Shown piece by piece: positions 1 through 7,826 of a stretch of DNA of 32,102 nucleotides. Position 1 is the first letter of the stretch; every line of letters begins with the position of its first letter. The stretch is from Thermotalea metallivorans (GTDB lineage Bacteria > Bacillota > Clostridia > Peptostreptococcales > Thermotaleaceae). The position numbers were made by a program, and so were the translations under genes. Below the pieces are notes generated by a model. The model saw only the letters and a program-made list of their open reading frames with translations. It searched no databases and was not told the origin of the DNA. The DNA lies in the NCBI RefSeq assembly GCF_001562415.1, contig NZ_LOEE01000013.1, positions 1-32,102 on the forward strand, written 5' to 3'.

Positions 1-37
1 TATTTTCTGCTTTCATCTTCTGTGATACAATAGACAT
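1..37 (-). CDS. 5' end of a gene leaving the window (unidentified)
   Basis: On the minus strand an ATG at 37 opens a frame reading MSIVSQKMKAEN before the window ends. A GGGAGG ribosome binding site (complement of 47-52) lies 9 nt upstream, and an extended -10 (TGATATAAT, complement of 86-94) lies further upstream, so this is probably a real start. Twelve residues are too few to name the product. The short Lys/Glu-rich start would suit a transposase, but that is a guess. Confidence 0.45.
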   Translation of the reverse strand, partial: MSIVSQKMKAEN

Positions 38-85
38 GTTCAAGAACCTCCCAACCGTTGATTTTAATGGGGTTTTGTCACTTCT

Positions 86-94
86 ATTATATCA
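86..94 (-). promoter_or_regulatory. Extended -10 promoter for the left-edge gene
   Basis: The minus strand reads TGATATAAT, a TGn-TATAAT extended -10, about 50 bp upstream of the ATG at 37. The -35 region is weak. Confidence 0.4.
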
Positions 95-977
95 CAGAGA
101 GGGGGCTTCTTGGACTTTTTTATTGCCAAAAACTATTGATTTTTCAATATTCATCGCATATCAACTTTGTGCGAAAGTTGATTTATTAAATTATTAAAGG
201 TGTTATTTTACAAATACTCAAATATATGGTACACTATTGTATAATCAGTGATATAATAGCATAATAGACAGAAAAGATATGAACGGGATATTGATAGTTA
301 GGGAGTTTTTATTTAACATGCACATATAATAGTCAGGTAGATTTTAAAGACATCAGCTTACAAATTTGACTAAGCCGTCTTCTTTTCTTGTAAGTAGCAT
401 TTGGCAGATTCTTTTATTGTGGAATATATTTTGCCACCTTCGAGGAAATTTATGAAACTATTTAAAATGAATTCCACGTGAATACGACTTGCCATTTGTC
501 CCTTTATTATCTGGGAATTTTTTCCCGAAGGGTCTGGCGGTGAGTTTAATAAAGCTGTGTCACGGCATACAGCAGCAATTAATTCTAGATTTTCATATTT
601 TTTACCGTACGCGGTATGATACCTTTGAAGTATCAGCAACTACATAAAAGAATGACTTGAAAATATTTTAGGTAGTCCATGATACAGTCAATCATCTCTG
701 ATGTGCCATTTGCAACCTGCTTTTCTCTTTTGTGTAGAGCATATATCCTAACTATAGTTTTGCACTTTTTAATAAAGCTGTTGAAAATGCTAGATTTTTA
801 TTTTTATAGCAAATGGCTTGAAATCAACGCTTTTTAAAAAAAGTGCAAAACTTAAGATCCTAAGGGAATGCTTAAAATTTTTATTTTTCCCTAATAAGGC
901 AAAAATATTGATCACTAAAGAAACAAAGCAATGCTCTTTAAGGTATAAATTCTTTTTTGCCGGTATGATCAAAGTTC

Positions 978-1171
978 TAAAAGTAGCAGTTAAAATGATA
1001 TCTGAATTTTGCCTGCAATGTATCATGCATTAAGGCAATGGCAATATCTACAGTAATTTTTATTAGCTCTTCCGTAGGAAAATGGACATAGGATAAAAGG
1101 TAATATAGTGAATTTAAAGCTTTTCTGTCATATTTCTTGATGAAATTTTCATAAATGATAATAAATTTAAC
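978..1171 (-). pseudogene. Possible gene remnant
   Basis: The minus strand is open for about 64 codons, with segments such as KKYDRKALNSLYYLLSY and HFPTEELIKITVDIAIAL. Its amphipathic make-up looks protein-like rather than random. There is no start codon with a ribosome binding site, and a TGA stop immediately precedes it in frame. I read it as the tail of a decayed gene. The family is not recognised. Confidence 0.2.
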
Positions 1172-1233
1172 TCAAGAATAAAGGGTTTATTCTTGTTTGT
1201 GCTTCAAGTATATTGAAAGGAATGATTGTAACC

Positions 1234-1632
1234 ATGGTGAATAAAATGCATGGGAAAAAGAAGTATTTGCTATTAGGTATTCTTCTGCTATTGTTTCTAT
1301 CCGGCATTGTTGTGACCAAAATATATATTCAGACGATCAAGCTGAGTGCTGCAGAAAAAGAATTCTATTATAAAAAATCTGTTGAATATGCTTTTCACGT
1401 CATCGGAATGACCTTGAAAGAACCTTTCCATAGAGAGGCAGCCCGTTTCAGGGAAGGTTATGATAGTTTTTTGACAGTGTCTAGATTTGGAAATGAAATC
1501 AGTGTCAAAGATACCATAGAATATAGGGATCAGAAAAAGGGTATTTTGTATTTTCGATTTGTAGCGACTTTATCAAAGGATGGCAGTGTGAAAAAATGTC
1601 AAATTACTTCTTCCCATGGAAGTGAAAATTGA
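1234..1632 (+). CDS. Small membrane-anchored protein of unknown function
   Basis: I do not recognise this family. The product has a short basic N-terminus (MHGKKK), one hydrophobic helix (YLLLGILLLLFLSGIVV) and about 100 mostly hydrophilic residues that would lie outside the membrane. This is the layout of a signal-anchored or pseudopilin-sized exported protein, but no pilin cleavage motif is visible. The start is uncertain. In-frame candidates are TTG 1213, ATG 1222, ATG 1234 and ATG 1246. The AAAGGA at 1215-1220 is about 13 nt from ATG 1234 and too close to ATG 1222. The gene stands alone and is followed by a MITE-like repeat and a hairpin at 1772-1795. Confidence 0.5.
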   Translation: MVNKMHGKKKYLLLGILLLLFLSGIVVTKIYIQTIKLSAAEKEFYYKKSVEYAFHVIGMTLKEPFHREAARFREGYDSFLTVSRFGNEISVKDTIEYRDQKKGILYFRFVATLSKDGSVKKCQITSSHGSEN

Positions 1633-1652
1633 TCAAGTTGCATAGATTCATA

Positions 1653-1765
1653 TAATAACAAAGTCTTCCGTTGGAAGATTTAAAGGAAGACTTTGTTGAA
1701 ACACATGAAGGAAATTATGACTTATCCACAATTTATGAAAGTACATAATTTCCTATGTGTTATAA
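1653..1765 (+). repeat. MITE-like repeat family A, copy 1
   Basis: This 113-bp element recurs at 8412-8525 and 13374-13486, both in reverse orientation. Its ends are short inverted repeats (TTATAACA type; here TAATAACA and TGTTATAA). Inside are two hairpins: AACAAAGTCTTCC (1657-1669) pairs perfectly with 1685-1697, and GGAAATTATG pairs with CATAATTTCC. By eye it is roughly 90% identical to the 13374 copy. It carries no coding capacity, as expected for a non-autonomous element. Confidence 0.75.
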
Positions 1766-1771
1766 GATCAG

Positions 1772-1795
1772 TGCCTTCTCCATCAGGAGAAGGCA
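1772..1795 (+). terminator. Hairpin downstream of the 1234-1632 gene
   Basis: TGCCTTCTCC (1772-1781) and GGAGAAGGCA (1786-1795) form a 10-bp stem with an ATCA loop. No T-run follows, so it may be part of the repeat neighbourhood rather than a working terminator. Confidence 0.35.
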
Positions 1796-1800
1796 TTAGC

Positions 1801-1854
1801 TTGTAGACAAACCCTTGAGATTTGGCTTCCTGCTCAGACCTGCGCCGCTTTTCC
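1801..1854 (+). repeat. Dispersed repeat family B, copy 1
   Basis: The core AACCCTTGAGATTTGGCTTC continues to CCGCTTTTCC. Nearly the same sequence occurs inverted at 8532-8584. Diverged copies lie at 8361-8409 and 18028-18076, and a fragment lies at 31831-31848. Here it follows family A copy 1 by 35 bp. Confidence 0.7.
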
Positions 1855-1957
1855 AAATAAAAATGCTTTAGCATTTCATCGCTCCCCGGGACAGGTCATC
1901 ATACATTTTATAAATAAAGAATTTGAATGATATATAAAAAATCATAAAAAAATAGAA

Positions 1958-1986
1958 TTGATTTTTTACTATTTATGGAATACAAT
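1958..1986 (+). promoter_or_regulatory. Sigma-70 promoter for the glycine riboswitch transcript
   Basis: TTGATT (1958-1963) and TACAAT (1981-1986) are separated by exactly 17 bp. Transcription would start near 1993, about 25 nt before the first aptamer. Confidence 0.55.
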
Positions 1987-2018
1987 AAATATGGAAAAAC
2001 AACATATATGTGGATGAA

Positions 2019-2117
2019 AACTATTGGAGATATTCGTAAAAACGGATGACCGTAGAAGCAAGAAATGGGTTGTGCTTTTGGCCTGTTTTGAAACTTTCAG
2101 GTTGTCATACAATAGTT
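2019..2117 (+). promoter_or_regulatory. Glycine riboswitch, aptamer 1
   Basis: P1 is a perfect 8-bp pairing of AACTATTG (2019-2026) with CAATAGTT (2110-2117). P2 is ATTCGT with ACGGAT around an AAAA loop. It is followed by the conserved ACCGTAGAAGCAA-type segment (consensus ACCGAAGGAGCAA) and by AAACTTTCAGG (2091-2101), the glycine-family CUUUCAGG segment. I recognised this by comparison with the Bacillus subtilis gcvT leader from memory. A 6- to 8-nt linker leads to the second aptamer, as in tandem glycine riboswitches. Confidence 0.85.
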
Positions 2118-2123
2118 GGACAC

Positions 2124-2210
2124 AACCCTGGAGAGAACCTATTGCCATAGGTCATCGAAGAAGTAACTTGCATGTTTGCGAGGAAGCTTTCAGATAAAAG
2201 GACAGGGGGT
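2124..2210 (+). promoter_or_regulatory. Glycine riboswitch, aptamer 2
   Basis: The segment opens CCCTGGAGAGAACC. P1 pairs CCCTG (2126-2130) with CAGGG (2203-2207). P2 pairs ACCTAT with ATAGGT around a TGCC loop. The ATCGAAGAAGTAA segment follows, then P3 (CTTGC with GCGAG), and the 3' core is CTTTCAGATAAAAGGACAGG, very close to the family consensus. The 3' strand of P1 is shared with the downstream terminator hairpin. Confidence 0.88.
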
Positions 2211-2256
2211 AGAAAAGCATGATTTTGTCGTGCTTTTCTACCCCCTGTCCTTTTAT
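2196..2256 (+). terminator. Riboswitch-controlled terminator (expression platform)
   Basis: A perfect 24-bp inverted repeat (2196-2219 with 2231-2254, loop 11 nt) runs into TTTTATAT. Its 5' arm begins AAAAGGACAGGGG, which is also the 3' strand of aptamer 2. Glycine binding would hold that strand in P1 and break the hairpin, so the arrangement predicts an ON switch, as for gcvT-type glycine riboswitches. Confidence 0.75.
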
Positions 2257-2304
2257 ATCTGCATAGAAAAAAATACCTATATTAAAAAATATGGAGGGAT
2301 GGAA

Positions 2305-3354
2305 ATGATAGAAATTTTTCAAGGAGTAGGACTACTGGTTTTTGTATTAATCCTATTTTCAGGATTTAGTTTGAAAGCACCAAAAGGAGATAAGGCAATG
2401 ACCGGTCTTGCAGGTGCTGCTGTAGCAACTTTTTTAGTAGAAGCCATACACAAATATATCAGCGGAGATTTATTTCATATTCAATTCTTAGGCAACGTAG
2501 GAAAGGCTTCAGGAAATATGGGAGGGCCAATAGCAGCTATTCTTGTTTCCATCAATATGGGAATCAATCCTGTATATGCAGTTGTCGCCGGAGCAGCATT
2601 AGGGAATCTTGGCATATTGCCCGGATTTGTGGCAGGATATATGGTGGGCTTGATTGGAAACATCATTGAAAGAAAACTTCCAAAAGGATTAGATACAATT
2701 GCAGGAGCTCTGCTGATCGCTCCCCTTGCTAGAGGTATCGCTTCCGGAGCTGCCCCACTGGTAGATCAGACACTCTTTGCTATAGGAAATATGATTACAG
2801 CAGCTGCAGAACAATCTCCTTATATGATGGGATTTTTGCTGGGAGGAATTATAAAAGTCATTTGTACATCGCCCTTAAGTTCCATGGCATTGACAGCTAT
2901 GCTGGGATTGCAGGGATTAGCCATGGGAATATCTGCAATTGCGAGCTTTGGCGGTGCTTTTACCAACGGCATTGTATTTAAACGATTAAAATTTGGAGAT
3001 AAGGGAAATATCATTGCCGTTATGCTTGAACCATTGACACAAGCAGACATTGTTACCAAACATCCCCTCCCCATATATTTTTCTGACTTCATTGGGGGAG
3101 GACTGGCAGGCATAGCAGCGGCCTATTTTAAAATTATAAATAATGCACCGGGGACAGCGTCTCCTATCCCCGGCATGTTAGCCCCTTTTGGTTTTAATGA
3201 CCCGAAGAAAGTATTATTTGCCTTGACCTTTGCTGTGATGGGAGGAATCATAGGAGGCTATGGTGGAACATCCATCATTGCTTTTATCAAAAATAAAAAT
3301 ATAAAATTTAAAAACATCGTTTATAGATTTGCCTCTGAAAAAGAATCTATGTAA
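2305..3354 (+). CDS. PTS EIIC-like polytopic membrane transporter under glycine riboswitch control
   Basis: The 349-residue product is almost entirely hydrophobic, with about nine or ten glycine-rich membrane segments and no soluble EIIA or EIIB domain. It resembles the stand-alone PTS_EIIC_2-type family often annotated as PTS sugar transporter subunit IIC. Supporting segments include SPLSSMALTAMLGLQGLAMG and HPLPIYFSDFIGGGLAG. The start is ATG 2305, because GGAGGG at 2293-2298 is 6 nt away; ATG 2299 is too close, and upstream in-frame starts fall inside the riboswitch. The tandem glycine aptamers and terminator lie directly upstream, so the cargo may be glycine or a compound linked to it. 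That is inference: no phosphoryl-accepting EIIC site is evident, and no HPr, EI, EIIA or EIIB gene is nearby. A 68-aa membrane protein follows 31 bp downstream. Confidence 0.65.
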   Translation: MIEIFQGVGLLVFVLILFSGFSLKAPKGDKAMTGLAGAAVATFLVEAIHKYISGDLFHIQFLGNVGKASGNMGGPIAAILVSINMGINPVYAVVAGAALGNLGILPGFVAGYMVGLIGNIIERKLPKGLDTIAGALLIAPLARGIASGAAPLVDQTLFAIGNMITAAAEQSPYMMGFLLGGIIKVICTSPLSSMALTAMLGLQGLAMGISAIASFGGAFTNGIVFKRLKFGDKGNIIAVMLEPLTQADIVTKHPLPIYFSDFIGGGLAGIAAAYFKIINNAPGTASPIPGMLAPFGFNDPKKVLFALTFAVMGGIIGGYGGTSIIAFIKNKNIKFKNIVYRFASEKESM

Positions 3355-3385
3355 TCAAAAATAATAATCAAGGGGTGATCATTGT

Positions 3386-3592
3386 ATGGCTGTTATCATT
3401 GATTACAAAACCGCAAGAAGAAGAATGGAAAAACATAATGCCCACAAGAAAATGCAGAAGGGAATAGATGTCATCGGAAAATTGAAAAATACTGAAATCA
3501 CACCAGAAATGGCATTCATTCTTACTTTATTGCTATTAGGGCTCTTTATAGGATACGCAGAAAATTTGGTACCACTGCTTTCTTCTAAGTAG
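3386..3592 (+). CDS. 68-aa single-helix membrane protein, partner of the EIIC-like protein
   Basis: A basic, helical N-terminal half (YKTARRRMEKHNAHKKMQKG) is followed by one predicted membrane helix (MAFILTLLLLGLFIGYAENL) and a short tail. I know no family for it. The start ATG is preceded by AAGGGGTGAT at good distance, and the gene lies 31 bp after the transporter, so the two are very likely co-transcribed under the glycine riboswitch. A small accessory subunit or regulator of the transporter is the natural guess, based only on position and size. Confidence 0.6.
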   Translation: MAVIIDYKTARRRMEKHNAHKKMQKGIDVIGKLKNTEITPEMAFILTLLLLGLFIGYAENLVPLLSSK

Positions 3593-3701
3593 ATTCATTG
3601 TTGACACCTGCAATATGTGATCATGCATATTGTGCTCTACGAGATGAAAAATCCGGCAATTTAAACAACAAACACGCCCTCATGCTGAGTACACCACGCA
3701 A

Positions 3702-3773
3702 TTTACTCAAAATACAAAAGAACCAACCCGTTATTCTTGAGTAAAGGACAGTCATAACTTTTGACTGTCCTCT
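3702..3773. terminator. Nested inverted repeats between convergent transcription units
   Basis: TTTACTCAA (3702-3710) is complementary to TTGAGTAAA (3737-3745). It abuts a hairpin of AGGACAGTCA (3745-3754) and TGACTGTCCT (3762-3771) with a 7-nt loop. On the minus strand the second stem ends in TTTAC. It lies beyond hydF and beyond the plus-strand gene ending at 3592, so it could terminate both. The T-tract is poor. Confidence 0.45.
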
Positions 3774-3841
3774 ATTATGAAAATACATTATTTTTCTTGC
3801 CAATGTCAATATTGATGTATCTGCTGTTTCGACAAGATTTT

Positions 3842-5074
3842 TTAATCTTCCAAAAACATCTGCCTTATTTCCGGAAATGGCTCCAGTGCCCTTTCCAATA
3901 CACCCGTAATATACCCGATCAATACCCCGTAGTTTACGATGGGCGTTTGGTTATAAATGGCCTGGTTTATCCGAAACTCCATTTCCTTGGGATTCAACAT
4001 GCATCCCCCACAGTGGATGATTAGATCAAACTTTTTCATCTCTTCCGGCTCTGGGTAATAGGTTCCGGAGGCCCACTCAAAATTGAGTTTTCCCCCGACC
4101 ATTCCTTCAAGCCATTTAGGAATCTTATCCTTGCCAATATCCCCCTCTTGTCTGTGATGGGTACATCCTTCGCAGATCAGCACATGGTCGCCGGGCTTCA
4201 AATCCCTTATCTTTTTGGCTCCCATCACCAATTCCTCCAGATCCCCCTTGTAGCGGGCAAAAAGGATAGAAAAGGATGTCAATGCAATATCCCTCGGCGT
4301 ATCCTCATTGACCTTGGCAAAGGCCTGGGAATCGGTAATGACGATCCTCGGCTTCTTTCCTAGGCTTCTTAGGGTCTCTTTCAGTTCCGTTTCCCTTGTG
4401 ACAACGGCAATGGCCCCATGATCAATAACATCTCGGATGGTTTGCTGCTGGGGAAGGATCATTCTTCCCTTGGGTGCAGCCTTATCGATAGGAGTTACCA
4501 AAACTACCAGATCATTTGGTTCTATGAAATCCCCTACGATCACCTTCTCCTGCTTCTCCAAATTGGCATTGTCAATCATCAGTTGTTTTAATTCCTCAAT
4601 TCCTTCGCCTTTGAATGCACTTACTTTCACAAAGGGAATATGATATGTTTTTTGCCATTCCTCCAGAAGGGATGCATCTACATCTTCCACATCTATCTTG
4701 TTGACAACACCCACCAAAGGGATTTTTTTCTCTCGCACCCTTGCAATAATCTCACGATCAAATTCGGTGATCCCTTCTTTCGCCGTTACTACTAAAACTG
4801 CCAGTTCTGTTTTGTTTAGCACCTTATAAGTTTTTTTAATCCGCAATTCTCCTAGAGCCCCTTCATCGTCAATCCCTGCCGTATCGATAATTACCACAGG
4901 TCCTATGGGCAAAATTTCCATGGCCTTATAAACGGGGTCTGTGGTTGTCCCCGCCACATCAGAAACCAAGGCAATGTCCTGTTTTGTCAAGGCATTGATC
5001 AAACTTGACTTTCCTGCATTTCTCTTTCCAAAAATTGCAATATGAAGACGATTACTTCTCGGCGTATCCTGCAT
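3842..5074 (-). CDS. hydF: [FeFe]-hydrogenase maturation GTPase HydF
   Basis: HydF is the scaffold GTPase on which the diiron subcluster of the H-cluster is finished and handed to HydA. The 410-aa product begins with a P-loop (GKRNAGKSS, about residues 16-24), then a GTTTDP switch I, DTAGID and NKID motifs. The C-terminal half carries the cluster-binding cysteines: CEGCTHH and then HCGGC about 50 residues later, the CxH...HCxxC pattern of HydF. The start is ATG 5074, with GGAGGG 8 nt upstream, rather than ATG 5092, which precedes that ribosome binding site. It overlaps the end of hydE by 23 bp, implying coupled translation. Confidence 0.95.
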   Translation of the reverse strand: MQDTPRSNRLHIAIFGKRNAGKSSLINALTKQDIALVSDVAGTTTDPVYKAMEILPIGPVVIIDTAGIDDEGALGELRIKKTYKVLNKTELAVLVVTAKEGITEFDREIIARVREKKIPLVGVVNKIDVEDVDASLLEEWQKTYHIPFVKVSAFKGEGIEELKQLMIDNANLEKQEKVIVGDFIEPNDLVVLVTPIDKAAPKGRMILPQQQTIRDVIDHGAIAVVTRETELKETLRSLGKKPRIVITDSQAFAKVNEDTPRDIALTSFSILFARYKGDLEELVMGAKKIRDLKPGDHVLICEGCTHHRQEGDIGKDKIPKWLEGMVGGKLNFEWASGTYYPEPEEMKKFDLIIHCGGCMLNPKEMEFRINQAIYNQTPIVNYGVLIGYITGVLERALEPFPEIRQMFLED

Positions 5075-6386
5075 CTTCCAATCCCTCCACATTTACTTTC
5101 AAGTACGGCGGCAGTTTTCTTCCTGCTTCCTTTATGGCTTTTATGGCAGCCTTTAGATCAATCATGTTTTTATGGCTGTAGATTTGATAATTATACCGGT
5201 ATTTTGCCGGTGTATTAATCAGCATAATGGTGTTGGCTCCCGCCTTTAATGCCTTCGTCTGTCCATCGGGGTCCAAGGAGGCCAAGGCAGTAGTTGCCGG
5301 CAGGAATACTCTTTTGCAAACAATCCTCGTCACAGCTACAGCCTTTAAGGTCATGTCTACGCTTCCGGGAGGATATTTTTCAAAGGGAGTTCCTTTGGCA
5401 GGCAGGAAAGGCCCGATGCCAATCATGTTAATTCCCATATCCTTAAAAAACAAAATATCCCTGGCAATATCCTCCGGCCTTTGCCCGGGCAATCCGATAA
5501 TGCTGCCGGAACCATTGATATACCCCAACTCCCTAAGCCACTGGGAACATTGTATCCGGTGATCATAGTCATCATCGGGATGGATGAATTCAAAAATCTC
5601 CCGATTGGTCGTCTCAATTTTTAAAAGGAAATTGTTGGCCCCTGCCTCCTTATACAGCGCGTACTCTTCCCTTGGTCTTTCTCCTATACTTAAAGTAATA
5701 CGCATGCCCGTTTCTGCTTTGATCCGTTGAATCAGGGCTACGATTTTATCCGGTGTCCACCACAAATCCTCCCCCGATTGAAGAATGACGGTCTGAAGGC
5801 CCATCCGATGAAGCTCGTGGACAATCTCCATGATTTCATCCTCTGTCATCCTGTATCGTTCCAATTCCGGAAGGGTCTTTCTGATGCCGCAGTATTTGCA
5901 ATCCTTTCTGCAAATATTGGAGAACTCAATGGCACCCCGTATATCTACCACATCCCCAATAATCTCCTGCCTCATCCTGTCGGCAGTGGCAAACAAAGCA
6001 TCCATCTCCGCCTTCCTCTCGGTCTTCAACAGCAGTACGATGTCTTCAAAGGTCAGCTCTTCTCCCTCTTCCACTTTCTTGAGTACTGCGATAAATTCGT
6101 CGGATATGACAGAATCCATCAATTTGGCTACCAGTCCTGAAAGTTTTTTGGGAATATCGGGATAAATGCCTTGAATGGTTATATTATTTTCTAAAAGCAG
6201 ATTTTCTGCTCTTTGCCGATCTTCCGCCTTTACTTTAATGGCAATTGCACAAACAGAACCGTATTCTGAGGGCGCCGGTACAAGGGCTGTTTCAATACCC
6301 TCATCCTTCAGCAGCTTATCTCCCCTCAGCATATGATTGGTAGAACCTGCCATGATCAGATAATGCTTTATGTCCTTACGCTCCAT
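5052..6386 (-). CDS. hydE: HydE radical SAM maturase with N-terminal DUF3343-like domain
   Basis: HydE acts with HydG and HydF to assemble the [2Fe] part of the H-cluster, processing the Fe(CO)2(CN)Cys synthon from HydG. The radical SAM motif is CRKDCKYC (Cys159, 163, 166), followed by normal HydE sequence (DIRGAIEFSNIC, LQSGEDLWW, GSGSIIGLPGQ). The protein is 444 aa, whereas HydE is usually about 350. Residues about 7-75 form an extra module (HYLIMAGSTNHMLRGDKLL, then SVCAIAI with Cys46) that resembles DUF3343, a small family described as a putative Se/S carrier. The start ATG has GGAGG 6 nt upstream, and the domain is continuous in frame, so it belongs to the protein. It sits between hydG and hydF in one operon. 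Confidence 0.92.
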   Translation of the reverse strand: MERKDIKHYLIMAGSTNHMLRGDKLLKDEGIETALVPAPSEYGSVCAIAIKVKAEDRQRAENLLLENNITIQGIYPDIPKKLSGLVAKLMDSVISDEFIAVLKKVEEGEELTFEDIVLLLKTERKAEMDALFATADRMRQEIIGDVVDIRGAIEFSNICRKDCKYCGIRKTLPELERYRMTEDEIMEIVHELHRMGLQTVILQSGEDLWWTPDKIVALIQRIKAETGMRITLSIGERPREEYALYKEAGANNFLLKIETTNREIFEFIHPDDDYDHRIQCSQWLRELGYINGSGSIIGLPGQRPEDIARDILFFKDMGINMIGIGPFLPAKGTPFEKYPPGSVDMTLKAVAVTRIVCKRVFLPATTALASLDPDGQTKALKAGANTIMLINTPAKYRYNYQIYSHKNMIDLKAAIKAIKEAGRKLPPYLKVNVEGLEDAGYAEK

Positions 6387-6431
6387 TGTATTCCTCCATA
6401 TTCAAATTTTCATAGCGTTCGTGCCTCATTA

Positions 6432-7805
6432 TTAAAAATATAAGTCTCTCTCTCCCTTTTCAATCCGCTTGAGCCGCTCTATGGTCTCTTTTTTAATCTT
6501 CTCATCTTCAATTTTCTCCAATTCTTCGGCAATCATCTTCTCTCCCTTGGCCCTCGTGGCCTCTGAGCCGTAGTGCACCAGATTTTCCTTGAAGGTCAAG
6601 ATGGCATTGGGCTGGCAGAATTCATGGATGTGAGCATCCTTTGCCAATTCCATAAAGGCCTCTCCTGTTCGATTGGCCCGATAGCAAGCTGTGCAGAAGC
6701 TGGGAAGATGTCCCTGCTCGCAGATTACCTGAAGCATTTCATCTAGGGAGCGCTCATCACTGGTTTCAAACTGGGTTGCTTCCCTGTCATCTTCCTCATA
6801 GCCCCCTGGATTGGTTTTTGATCCGGCAGATATTTGAGAAACGCCTAAGTTGAGCAGTTCATCCCTTAGTTCTGCCCTCTCCCGGGTTGACAGAATGATT
6901 CCTGTATAGGGTACCGTCAGGCGGTATACAGCCACAATCTTTTTCAAATCCTTATCGGATACAGGGTAAGGCGTTTCCTTTAGCGCTGAATCCAGAGCCG
7001 GCCTTAGTCTCGGAATCGATATGGTATGGGGTCCCACATTGTAACGGGCATCCATATACTGGGAATGCATCAAGGTGGCCAGCACATCAAACTTATAATC
7101 ATACAATCCCAAGAGGACACCAATGCCAAAATCATCGATCCCCGCCTCAAAGGCCCTCTCAATTGCCGTCAAGCGATAATCATAATCTGCTTTTGAACCG
7201 GATGGATGCATCTTGCCATAGGTTTCTCTGTGGTAAGTTTCTTGGAATATTTGATAGGTTCCGATCCCTGCACGCTTCAACTTTTTGAAATCTTCTACGG
7301 ACATAGGAGCTGCATTTACGTTGATTCGTCGGATATCTGCCCCTTGGTAAATTGCCTTGACGGCGTCCACAATGTGGTCGATATGGGTCTTTTTCGGGTC
7401 TTCTCCACAGACCAAAAGAATTCTTTTATGTCCTTGTTTTTCAATAGCTTGGGCTTCATGAACAATTTCCTCTACACTTAAGGTTCTTCTGTGAAGTCGT
7501 TGATTGGCTGCACGGAAGCCGCAGTATAAACAGTTGTTGGTACATTCATTGCTGGTATAAAGAGGTGCAAAGATGACGATGCGATTGCCGTAGATTCTGT
7601 CTTTGATATAGCGTGCCGCATCAAATAATTTTTCCATAACTTCATCATCTTCTACCTGCAGCAGGGTTGCAGCCTCTTCCAAGCTTAGACCGTAACAATC
7701 CCTTGCCTTCTCAATAATCTCAAGCACCTCTTCCTTCGTAGCTTTTTTTCCTTCTTCCAACAGTTCATAAATTCTATCTTCACAGATAATTTGATAAGTA
7801 TCCAT
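6432..7805 (-). CDS. hydG: HydG, tyrosine lyase radical SAM maturase
   Basis: HydG cleaves tyrosine to make the CO and CN- ligands of the H-cluster and releases them as an iron-cysteine synthon. The 457-aa product has the radical SAM motif CTNNCLYC (Cys88, 92, 95). It also has the HydG-specific C-terminal cluster motif CTACYRANRTGEAF...FCQP (CxxC plus a distal Cys), which separates it from ThiH. The start is ATG 7805, with GGGAGG 7 nt upstream; an in-frame ATG at 7820 lies before that ribosome binding site. It follows the TM1266-type gene by 21 bp and precedes hydE by 45 bp. Confidence 0.95.
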   Translation of the reverse strand: MDTYQIICEDRIYELLEEGKKATKEEVLEIIEKARDCYGLSLEEAATLLQVEDDEVMEKLFDAARYIKDRIYGNRIVIFAPLYTSNECTNNCLYCGFRAANQRLHRRTLSVEEIVHEAQAIEKQGHKRILLVCGEDPKKTHIDHIVDAVKAIYQGADIRRINVNAAPMSVEDFKKLKRAGIGTYQIFQETYHRETYGKMHPSGSKADYDYRLTAIERAFEAGIDDFGIGVLLGLYDYKFDVLATLMHSQYMDARYNVGPHTISIPRLRPALDSALKETPYPVSDKDLKKIVAVYRLTVPYTGIILSTRERAELRDELLNLGVSQISAGSKTNPGGYEEDDREATQFETSDERSLDEMLQVICEQGHLPSFCTACYRANRTGEAFMELAKDAHIHEFCQPNAILTFKENLVHYGSEATRAKGEKMIAEELEKIEDEKIKKETIERLKRIEKGERDLYF

Positions 7806-7826
7806 TTCATTTCCTCCCATTTTTAT

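Larger units (their letters stand above)
38..1212. other. About 1.2 kb without a convincing gene; probable relic DNA
   Basis: This AT-rich stretch has only short open frames without good ribosome binding sites. Two minus-strand stretches look mildly coding. One is an 89-codon frame at 370-639 with a TTG start and no Shine-Dalgarno. The other is an open stretch at roughly 978-1171 reading KKYDRKALNSLYYLLSY and onward, without a start. Both may be decayed gene pieces. An inverted repeat (AGTTTTGCACTTTTTAA at 757-773 against its near complement at 834-853) sits between them. No RNA gene was recognised. Confidence 0.4.

Noticed and set aside
370-639. 89-codon minus-strand frame as a gene
   Set aside because: TTG start, no ribosome binding site, no recognisable domain; at most a decayed fragment.
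790-1033. Overlapping 71- and 78-codon frames on both strands
   Set aside because: They are AT-driven, low-complexity frames shadowing each other, with no Shine-Dalgarno sequence.
1653-1765. Repeats considered as a CRISPR array or as rho-independent terminators
   Set aside because: Copies are dispersed kilobases apart without regular spacers, and the hairpins lack T-tracts; the constant length and inverted ends fit a MITE better.
2176-2304. Longer reading frame for the EIIC-like gene starting at 2176
   Set aside because: It runs through aptamer 2 and the terminator stem of the glycine riboswitch; the good ribosome binding site is at 2293-2298.
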